A stretch of 11,837 nucleotides of DNA from an uncultured Muribaculaceae bacterium (GTDB lineage: Bacteria; Bacteroidota; Bacteroidia; Bacteroidales; Muribaculaceae). Position numbers and translations under genes: made by a program. Below are positions 1-11,791 of this stretch, one piece after another. The DNA lies in contig CAJUKZ010000020.1 in NCBI GenBank assembly GCA_910586995.1, positions 1-11,837 of the forward strand, given 5' to 3'. The notes beneath the pieces were generated by a model. That model saw only the letters and a list, made by a program, of their open reading frames with translations. It was not told where the DNA came from and searched no databases. How positions within the stretch are numbered: the first letter of the stretch is position 1; every line of letters begins with the position of its first letter.

Positions 1-2355
<2,355 letters not shown>

Positions 2356-2387
2356 TATTAATATCTCGACTGACACAACTCTAAAAT

Positions 2388-6686
<4,299 letters not shown>

Positions 6687-6737
6687 TCCCCGCCAACTTA
6701 CCCATCTGAAATTTCTCGGATAATCCATAACTGACGC

Positions 6738-6773
6738 AAGAGCCACACCCGGCGATAGGGTGTGGCTCTTTTT
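6738..6773 (+). terminator. Intrinsic terminator of the rpoBC operon
   Basis: A perfect stem starts 52 bases after the rpoC stop. AAGAGCCACACCC (6738-6750) pairs with GGGTGTGGCTCTT (6758-6770) around a 7-base loop, and the T run continues to 6773. On the minus strand no T run follows the stem, so it should act only on + strand (rpoBC) transcripts and not on the convergent transporter transcript. Confidence 0.93.
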
Positions 6774-6792
6774 CGATTTATATAGGCAATGA

Positions 6793-6845
6793 GAAAGGGG
6801 ACATCCGGCGTGTAGGGCATGCTGTGCCCGGCCGAGTCCCCTTTC
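6793..6845. other. Long hairpin between rpoC and the transporter gene
   Basis: A perfect 10-bp outer stem, GAAAGGGGAC (6793-6802) with GTCCCCTTTC (6836-6845), encloses 33 bases. Inside, GGGCA (6815-6819) pairs with TGCCC (6825-6829) and CGGC (6806-6809) with GCCG (6831-6834). Neither strand has a T run directly after the stem, so it is not a textbook terminator. It could be the folded 3' end of the minus-strand operon transcript, a processing site or a small RNA. Function unknown. Confidence 0.6.
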
Positions 6846-6908
6846 GGAAATAGAGATAAAAAGCTGCTTATGTCTTTAAAATTAATCCTCTGACTTGGAT
6901 CGATGGAA

Positions 6909-6960
6909 GACGTGCGGGCCGCAGCTCTGACCACAACTATCGGGCGCTGCCCTGCACGTC
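6909..6960. other. Bulged hairpin just downstream of the transporter gene (minus-strand 3' side)
   Basis: GACGTGC (6909-6915) pairs with GCACGTC (6954-6960). The stem continues as GG/CC and then GCAGC (6921-6925) with GCTGC (6946-6950), leaving a bulged T at 6953 and bulged bases 6918-6920. The loop is 20 bases. Its near edge lies about 30 bases past the transporter stop, where a 3' end structure of the oxalate operon would be expected. The minus strand after it is A/T-rich (TTAATTTT) but has no tight T run, so a terminator role is only possible. Confidence 0.5.
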
Positions 6961-6990
6961 TACCCCAACAGTTATATATCTTTTAAAACA

Positions 6991-7965
6991 TTATCCGAAC
7001 ATCTTTATGGCCACATCCGTCAGCCATATCCACAGAGGACAGAAGCCGATGAAAAGCACCATGCTCAATGCCAGAGACGAAGTACTTGTCGCCACATAAG
7101 TATCATACTCCGATGCGATGATGATACCTGAGAAAGCAGGAGGAAGCACAGCGGCGACCACAAGCATTTTCAGGTTTTCGGGATCCATATGGAACACCAG
7201 ACCTGCTGCCAGCACAGCCAGAGGCATAACCACAAGCTTCAGGATAGAACCCATGATAGCCTGCCAGTTGATAGTCACCTTCACTGACGACAGAGTGACA
7301 CCTGCGGCGAATACTGCCATTGACGCGTTCGCACCTTTGATCAGGTCGAACGAAGGCGAAGCCCAGTCAGGCCAAGGTATACCGACGATCACCCATACTA
7401 CAGCCAATATTGGCGCCCATGCCACAGGCTGAGCCAGTGCATGAAGCACCGGGGCCCATGCGCTCGGACGTTTGCCCGCCGCGCCGGCATTGGTCTTCTC
7501 ATTGGCTGCATTGAGCAGTGACAGACCCACAGGGATACCGACAGCGTTGACCACGATACCAACGATAGCAACCACAAGCGCCACATACGGTGTAGTGCCG
7601 AAGATAGGCTCAAGTACAGCGAATCCGAGGAAACCGATGGTCGGCGAACCGCTCACGAGCGCCATAACTGCGGCATCAGCCTGCGTCACGCCCTTGAAGC
7701 AGTATTTATATACATAGTAGACGATCATGAAGCACGCCATGATCACCACCAGCGAGATCAGCGATAGCTTGATGTCGTGGACAAGCATCTCGCGGCTTGC
7801 CGAGACGATGCTTACAAACAGCGCAGCCGGGAGAGCATAATCAAGCACCACTTTGTTGAATTTCTTTGCGTCAGCACCTGTGAAGATGCCTTTCTTGCCC
7901 GCGATGAAAGCCACTCCCATGACCACGAATATCGGGACGATCGCATATAGTATGATGTGTAACAT
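6991..7965 (-). CDS. yfdV: AEC-family transporter, probable oxalate/formate carrier (YfdV-like)
   Basis: A very hydrophobic 324-residue inner-membrane protein of the auxin efflux carrier family (Mem_trans). About ten membrane segments can be drawn, roughly at residues 3-22, 38-56, 66-87, 97-119, 126-151, 171-195, 204-225, 236-258, 265-285 and 295-320, with a charged cytoplasmic-type loop near 154-167. The family-typical break motif SGSPTIGFLG lies in the fourth segment and LPPAFSG in the ninth. It is the last gene of the frc-oxc-transporter cluster, the same order as E. coli yfdW-yfdU-yfdV, so it most likely imports oxalate, perhaps in exchange for formate. That substrate is inferred from context; AEC proteins also carry malate and other organic anions. 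The start at 7965 is preceded by an A/T-rich leader without Shine-Dalgarno. It converges on rpoC. The symbol reflects family and synteny, not proof. Confidence 0.85.
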   Translation of the reverse strand: MLHIILYAIVPIFVVMGVAFIAGKKGIFTGADAKKFNKVVLDYALPAALFVSIVSASREMLVHDIKLSLISLVVIMACFMIVYYVYKYCFKGVTQADAAVMALVSGSPTIGFLGFAVLEPIFGTTPYVALVVAIVGIVVNAVGIPVGLSLLNAANEKTNAGAAGKRPSAWAPVLHALAQPVAWAPILAVVWVIVGIPWPDWASPSFDLIKGANASMAVFAAGVTLSSVKVTINWQAIMGSILKLVVMPLAVLAAGLVFHMDPENLKMLVVAAVLPPAFSGIIIASEYDTYVATSTSSLALSMVLFIGFCPLWIWLTDVAIKMFG

Positions 7966-7984
7966 AATGAAATAGTTGATTTAA

Positions 7985-8017
7985 CCCATACGCCGCACTC
8001 CTTGTGCAGCGTATGGG
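7985..8017 (-). promoter_or_regulatory. Hairpin between oxc and the transporter gene
   Basis: In the 60-base gap after the oxc stop, CCCATACGC (7985-7993) pairs with GCGTATGGG (8009-8017). After a single C/A mismatch, GCAC (7995-7998) pairs with GTGC (8004-8007), leaving a 5-base loop. No T run follows on either strand, so it is not a simple terminator. On the minus-strand transcript the loop and adjoining stem read AAGGAG, a purine-rich Shine-Dalgarno-like stretch, but it is about 36 bases from the transporter ATG. It may stabilise or mark a processing point in the operon mRNA. Confidence 0.55.
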
Positions 8018-8025
8018 CGGGGTGT

Positions 8026-9777
8026 TTATACCGTGAAATGACGCAGCGATTCCGGATTCAGGTAGCCGATATGACCGCTTTCCTTACCCGAGTCTGCTGC
8101 AAGCTGCACGTCGATGAGTGCCGGACCTTTCAGGGCCACAGCCTCGGTCAGAGCCTGCTCCAGTTCGGCAGGAGTGGTCACATAATATGTCTTCGCGCCG
8201 AAAGCGTCGCCGAGTTTATCGTAGCGGGCATGTATGTCGAGCGTCGTAGGAGCTGGGTCACTGTCGCCGTTGGCGTTCACACCTATTCCGTTATAGATAC
8301 CGCCATTATTGAAGATAACAACCGTCACAGGCAGTTTGAAGCGGCAGATAGTCGAGAAGTCCATGCCGGAGAAACCGAAAGCACTGTCGCCCTCGACGGC
8401 AAGAACACGTCCGCCGGTGGCCACGGCAGCGCCGATAGCCGAACCCATACCCATGCCCATGATAGCCCATGTAGCGCAGTCGATGCGGTGGCGGGGCTGC
8501 ATTATGTCGAGCGTATCGCGTGTGTCGTCCAATGTATTAGCGCCCTCATTCACAAGTATCAGGTCAGGATTGGCATCATATACCTTCTTCACGGCGCTCA
8601 GTGCGCTCCAGTGCGTCATAGGCACAGTCTGCGGCACAAGACGCTGGGCAAATTCAGCATTCTTCACCTTCGTGATTGATTGTATCTTCTCCATCCATGC
8701 GGGATCCATGCTCATCTTGTAGTCAGGTAGTTTGGCCAGAAGCGCATCCACCGAGCTTTCCAGATCGCCGATCACCGGTGCGGCGATGTGGCGGTTGCAG
8801 TCGATTTCAGTCGGTTCGATCTCGAGTTGGATAAATTGCCCGTCAGGATTCCATTTGCCATGACCGCGCGAGAGCAGCCAGTTCAGGCGTGCGCCCACGA
8901 GCATCACCACATCAGCCTCCTCCAGAATTGTCGAGCGTGCAGCTATCGCACTCTGGGGATGATTATCAGGAATCAGACCCTTGGCCATAGACATAGGCAG
9001 GAACGGTACGCCGAGCGTCTCCACAAGTTTCTTTATCTTGTCGTCGATCTGCGCATACTGTGCACCTTTTCCAAGGACAATAGCCGGACGTTTGGCCGCC
9101 GAAAGCAGCTTCAGCGCGCGGTCCACAGATTCGGCCGAAGGTATCATGGCCGGAGCTGGATCTACGGGAGTTTCGAGCCAGCTCATAGCCTGCTCGCGGT
9201 CCACCACTGCGCCGAGGCATGGGGTGGGGACATCAAGATATACGCCGCCGGGACGTCCGCTAACGGCAGCACGGTAGGCGCGTATCACAGCCGTAGGAAT
9301 ATCTTCAGGTTTATTGACGCGGTATGCAGCCTTCACCAGACCCTTGGCCACGTTTAGCTGGTCGAGACCCTCATATGTGCCCTGGTCAAGATCGATAGGT
9401 TCACGGTCGCTTGATCCGCTTATCTGTATCATAGGATAGCAGTTCACCGTGGCATTGATCGTGGCCGTCAGTCCGTTCAGGAATCCGAGCGACGACACCG
9501 TAAGCAGTATGCCCGGAGTCTTCGTCAGATAGCCGTGCGTGGCAGCCGCCATGCCCGCCTGCTGTTCGTGGCGGAAGCCGACGAAACGTATGCCTTCAGC
9601 CTGGCAGATATAAGAGAAATCCGTGACTGGGATGCCTACAAGGCCATACATGTCAGTCACGCCAAGCTTTTTCAGCATCTGTGCCAGCACGTACATGCCG
9701 GTCACTTGATTTGGATATGTAGGTGTAGCGGGTTGCTGAGTCCCGCTCTGTGTTGTGTTTGTCGTAGTTGTTGCCAT
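8026..9777 (-). CDS. oxc: Oxalyl-CoA decarboxylase (thiamine diphosphate enzyme)
   Basis: A 583-residue cytoplasmic enzyme that converts oxalyl-CoA to formyl-CoA and CO2, using thiamine diphosphate and Mg. It has the three-part layout of the family: pyrimidine-binding domain (about 25-190), central domain (about 210-350) and diphosphate-binding domain (about 390-570). Glu71 in RHEQQAG is the cofactor-activating glutamate. Tyr135-Glu136 and Ser568 match Tyr120, Glu121 and Ser553 of the Oxalobacter formigenes enzyme, each with a shift of 15. The Mg/diphosphate motif runs from GDSAFGFSG (463-471, Asp464) to NNGGIY (490-495, Asn491). Overall it resembles E. coli YfdU most. The first 24 residues are a Thr/Gln/Pro-rich tail absent from the well-known enzymes; Met28 would be an alternative start but the upstream frame and spacing favour 9777. 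It uses oxalyl-CoA from Frc, encoded just upstream, and returns formyl-CoA to it. Its leader has no clear Shine-Dalgarno and sits directly after a terminator-like hairpin. Confidence 0.97.
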   Translation of the reverse strand: MATTTTNTTQSGTQQPATPTYPNQVTGMYVLAQMLKKLGVTDMYGLVGIPVTDFSYICQAEGIRFVGFRHEQQAGMAAATHGYLTKTPGILLTVSSLGFLNGLTATINATVNCYPMIQISGSSDREPIDLDQGTYEGLDQLNVAKGLVKAAYRVNKPEDIPTAVIRAYRAAVSGRPGGVYLDVPTPCLGAVVDREQAMSWLETPVDPAPAMIPSAESVDRALKLLSAAKRPAIVLGKGAQYAQIDDKIKKLVETLGVPFLPMSMAKGLIPDNHPQSAIAARSTILEEADVVMLVGARLNWLLSRGHGKWNPDGQFIQLEIEPTEIDCNRHIAAPVIGDLESSVDALLAKLPDYKMSMDPAWMEKIQSITKVKNAEFAQRLVPQTVPMTHWSALSAVKKVYDANPDLILVNEGANTLDDTRDTLDIMQPRHRIDCATWAIMGMGMGSAIGAAVATGGRVLAVEGDSAFGFSGMDFSTICRFKLPVTVVIFNNGGIYNGIGVNANGDSDPAPTTLDIHARYDKLGDAFGAKTYYVTTPAELEQALTEAVALKGPALIDVQLAADSGKESGHIGYLNPESLRHFTV

Positions 9778-9804
9778 GTCTTTTTATCTCTTGTTCAAGT
9801 TGAT

Positions 9805-9850
9805 AAAAAATGAAGACGGCCGGCACCGGTATCATCAGTGCCGGCCGTCT
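9805..9850 (-). terminator. Terminator-like hairpin between frc and oxc
   Basis: AGACGGCCGGCAC (9814-9826) pairs perfectly over 13 bp with GTGCCGGCCGTCT (9838-9850) around an 11-base loop. Reading the minus strand, the stem is followed by TCA and then six T (9810-9805), which fits an intrinsic terminator for frc. It lies inside the operon, and its T run ends 27 bases before the oxc ATG. It may end part of the frc transcripts, act as an attenuator, or protect processed mRNA ends. No T run follows on the + strand. Confidence 0.8.
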
Positions 9851-9892
9851 GTGGTTATTTCAGTGTGAATACGTCTCTTTTCAGTACAGGCT

Positions 9893-11188
9893 TTACATCT
9901 GACCGTTGGCCAGCGGGGCGGTTGTGCCGTTCTTTGCAAAACTCTGGATCTGTTCTTCTGTGTATCCAAGACCCTTGAGCACCTCATCAGTATTGCCACC
10001 AAGCTCAGGACATGGGCCGTAAGTAGGAGTATAACCTGAAATAGTGAACGGGCATCCTACAGTCACGAACTCGCCCACCGGACCGGGCTGGTTGATCTTC
10101 ACCAGAGTATTGCCGTCATACAGAGTCTCGTCCTCCATGATTTCCTTGGTGTTCAGCACCGGAGCGCAAGGCACTCCGTACGGAGCAAGCTTCTCCACGA
10201 TTTCATATTTGTCGTACTGCAACGCCCACTTCTGGACACGGGCTATAAGCTCATCCTTATGTCGGTCGCGGGCATCCGCTGTGTTGAAGTCCGGGTTTGT
10301 GAGCCAGTCTTCGAAGCCGAACGCCTGACAAGCCTTCTCGAAGTCCTTGGCTCCGCGCTGGAAGATGATATACGCATAGTCGTTAGGATCGGTTTCCCAG
10401 CCCTTGCACTTGTAAGTCCAGCCAAGCACACCGGAACCCTCGGTATTTCCCGAACGCGGTACATAGTCGGGGAACTTCTCATTCGGATACTGCATGAACT
10501 GCGTCAGGTATCCGATCTTATCCAATGTCAGTTGGTCACGTGTCTTGATACGACACAGATTCAGACATGCATTGTGCATCGACTGATATACATATGTGCC
10601 CTCGCCGGTCTTCTCGCGCTGCATCAGAGCGGCCAGCAGTCCGATCAGCATGTGCATACCGGTGTTCGAGTCGCCAAGCGCCGCACCGCTCTGAGTAGGG
10701 ATATTGTCATCTCCTGAATACCATCCGGTAGTCGAAGCTGCCGCTGCAGTCACCTGTGCGATAGGCTCGTAAGCCTTCAGATCCTTATATTTCGATGTAG
10801 GAGGGAAGCCCTTGATCGTGCCATAGATACATTTGGGATTGATCTTGTGTACTTCCTCCCAACTGAATCCTAATTTGTCCATAGCTCCCGGGTGCAGGTT
10901 CTCGATGAAGATGTCCGCACCCTCGATCAGCTTGGTCAGGATTTCCTTGCCGTCGGGAGTAGCCGCATCAAGAGTCAGCGACTTCTTGTCGCTGTTTAGC
11001 TGAAGAAAATAATAGCTTGGAAGTTTAGGGTCGAACTGAAGCTCGCCTCGGGTAGCATCGCCGGTTCCCGGACGCTCGATTTTCACTACATCTGCGCCGA
11101 GCCACGCGAGCATCTGCGTACACGATGGACCGGACTGCACACTTGTGAAGTCAACCACTTTAATACCTTGTAATGGTGCTGTCGTCAT
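9893..11188 (-). CDS. frc: Formyl-CoA:oxalate CoA-transferase (class III CoA-transferase, YfdW/Frc type)
   Basis: A 431-residue cytoplasmic enzyme that moves CoA from formyl-CoA to oxalate, giving formate and the oxalyl-CoA used by the next gene product. It belongs to the CaiB/BaiF family (class III), which forms interlocked dimers. The N terminus PLQGIKVVDFTSVQSGPSCT is nearly that of E. coli YfdW; Gln18 matches the active-site Gln17. Glu141 matches Glu140, and Asp173 in ALGDSNTGMH is the catalytic aspartate that forms the acyl anhydride (Asp169 in O. formigenes). CKGWETDPN at 261-269 is also conserved. Two departures stand out: the position of O. formigenes Trp48 (Gln in YfdW) is Glu49, and the glycine loop GGGGQPGW reads EGSGVLGW at 250-257. 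The C-terminal tail after about residue 415 is longer than in YfdW (416 aa). The start is well set: a strong Shine-Dalgarno lies 8 bases upstream. It is the first gene of the oxalate operon. Confidence 0.96.
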   Translation of the reverse strand: MTTAPLQGIKVVDFTSVQSGPSCTQMLAWLGADVVKIERPGTGDATRGELQFDPKLPSYYFLQLNSDKKSLTLDAATPDGKEILTKLIEGADIFIENLHPGAMDKLGFSWEEVHKINPKCIYGTIKGFPPTSKYKDLKAYEPIAQVTAAAASTTGWYSGDDNIPTQSGAALGDSNTGMHMLIGLLAALMQREKTGEGTYVYQSMHNACLNLCRIKTRDQLTLDKIGYLTQFMQYPNEKFPDYVPRSGNTEGSGVLGWTYKCKGWETDPNDYAYIIFQRGAKDFEKACQAFGFEDWLTNPDFNTADARDRHKDELIARVQKWALQYDKYEIVEKLAPYGVPCAPVLNTKEIMEDETLYDGNTLVKINQPGPVGEFVTVGCPFTISGYTPTYGPCPELGGNTDEVLKGLGYTEEQIQSFAKNGTTAPLANGQM

Positions 11189-11196
11189 AACAATAT

Positions 11197-11203
11197 CCTC
11201 CTT
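11197..11203 (-). promoter_or_regulatory. Canonical Shine-Dalgarno of frc
   Basis: On the minus strand AAGGAGG lies 8 bases before the frc ATG, which is ideal spacing. It fixes the start codon. A full Shine-Dalgarno is unusual in Bacteroidota, and the other genes whose starts are seen here (rpoC, oxc, the transporter) have none. Confidence 0.8.
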
Positions 11204-11295
11204 TTTAGGTCTTTAATATAATATATGAATAAATACTTTTAATAGTTGTCTGTATGTATCGTGGTTTGTCGACTGTACTATATGATGTCGGCAAT

Positions 11296-11303
11296 CAAAA
11301 GTA
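11296..11303 (-). promoter_or_regulatory. Possible Bacteroidota -7 promoter box for the oxalate operon
   Basis: The minus strand reads TACTTTTG here, an exact fit to the Bacteroidota -7 consensus TAnnTTTG. It would put transcription start about 100 bases upstream of frc. A TTTG exists upstream but with about 14 bases of spacing instead of the usual 19-21, so the -33 element is poor. Treat as a weak candidate. Confidence 0.3.
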
Positions 11304-11362
11304 GAACAACACGGCGGCAAAAAATGTTTTCGGCTGCGGCGAAATCAGGATTTAAATTGACC

Positions 11363-11445
11363 TCACTCCCGGCACTATGGATCGGACAGGCGTATGGAGT
11401 GGCTGGCGTCGCAGAGTCAGGTAGACACTCTGCGGAGCATTTGGT
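11363..11445. repeat. 83-bp tandem repeat, unit 1
   Basis: First of two full tandem units, about 82% identical by hand alignment (68 of 83) with no gaps. It holds two inverted repeats: CACTCC (11364-11369) with GGAGTG (11396-11401), and GCAGAGT (11411-11417) with ACTCTGC (11427-11433). Conserved unpaired parts include ACTATG and GACAGG in the first loop, GTAGAC in the second, and the end GCATTTGGT. Confidence 0.8.
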
Positions 11446-11528
11446 CCTCTCCCTGCACTATGACTCAGACAGGGGTAGGGAGTGGCGTGCATCGCAGCGT
11501 CATGTAGACACTCTGCGCTGCATTTGGT
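11446..11528. repeat. 83-bp tandem repeat, unit 2
   Basis: Second full unit. The first stem is CCTCTCCC (11446-11453) with GGGAGTGG (11478-11485), carrying one T/T mismatch. The second stem uses shifted arms, GCAGCG (11494-11499) with CGCTGC (11516-11521), so pairing is kept although the sequence differs from unit 1. Confidence 0.8.
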
Positions 11529-11571
11529 CCTCTCCCGGTACTATGACTCAGACAGGAGTATGTAGGAGAGG
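11529..11571. repeat. Partial third repeat unit
   Basis: The first part of a third unit, in register at 83 bases (ACTATG at 11374, 11457 and 11540). Its stem is CCTCTCC (11529-11535) with GGAGAGG (11565-11571). After this the match to the other units stops and a different set of hairpins begins. Confidence 0.7.
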
Positions 11572-11586
11572 GCGTCCGGAGGACGC
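11572..11586. repeat. Short perfect hairpin
   Basis: GCGTCC (11572-11577) pairs with GGACGC (11581-11586) around GGA. It directly follows the third repeat unit. No T run follows on the + strand. Role unknown. Confidence 0.6.
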
Positions 11587-11600
11587 TGATTTAGTAGTAA

Positions 11601-11637
11601 CCGGGTACACCGGAGCCGCAGGCGTAGGTGTGCCCGG
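11601..11637. repeat. Inverted-copy hairpin A
   Basis: CCGGGTACACC (11601-11611) pairs with GGTGTGCCCGG (11627-11637), with one G-T wobble. Inside, GCC (11615-11617) pairs with GGC (11621-11623) around a 3-base loop. Its reverse complement nearly equals the hairpin at 11757-11791. Confidence 0.7.
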
Positions 11638-11656
11638 GAGGCATGCAGGAGCAGCG

Positions 11657-11674
11657 GGTGTCCGAGAGGACACC
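11657..11674. repeat. Hairpin capped by a GNRA tetraloop
   Basis: GGTGTCC (11657-11663) pairs perfectly with GGACACC (11668-11674). The loop is GAGA, a GNRA tetraloop if read as + strand RNA. A second inverted pair, CCGATT (11673-11678) with AATCGG (11717-11722), starts within its right arm. Confidence 0.65.
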
Positions 11675-11756
11675 GATTAAAGCAAATAGAGCTGCTATCT
11701 ATGATCAGACGCAGTAAATCGGCCTCCTATCGGATGCCATAGTTCTGGTAGGACCC

Positions 11757-11791
11757 CCGGGCACATCTCGCCTGCGGCTCGATGTACCCGG
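11757..11791. repeat. Inverted-copy hairpin B
   Basis: CCGGGCACATC (11757-11767) pairs with GATGTACCCGG (11781-11791), with one C/A mismatch, and GCC (11770-11772) with GGC (11776-11778) around TGC. It has the same architecture as hairpin A and is close to its reverse complement, so A and B form an inverted pair about 120 bases apart. Confidence 0.7.

Noticed and set aside
6698..6934. 78-codon minus-strand frame past the transporter gene
   Set aside because: It runs through the rpoBC terminator and the long hairpin at 6793-6845 and shows no protein-like features.
8002..8679. 225-codon + strand frame opposite oxc
   Set aside because: Antisense to a well-supported oxc with intact motifs; no family resemblance.
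11363..11571. CRISPR-like array
   Set aside because: The units are contiguous 83-bp tandem copies without distinct spacers, and no cas gene is present.
11246..11680. 144-codon + strand frame upstream of frc
   Set aside because: It spans the 83-bp repeats and the hairpins, and its translation just mirrors those repeats (Arg/Gly/Ala-rich). The differences between units favour base pairing over amino-acid conservation.
11601..11791. Integron attC sites or insertion-sequence ends
   Set aside because: The hairpins are imperfect palindromes but I see no integrase, transposase, attC core sites or flanking target duplications in the window.
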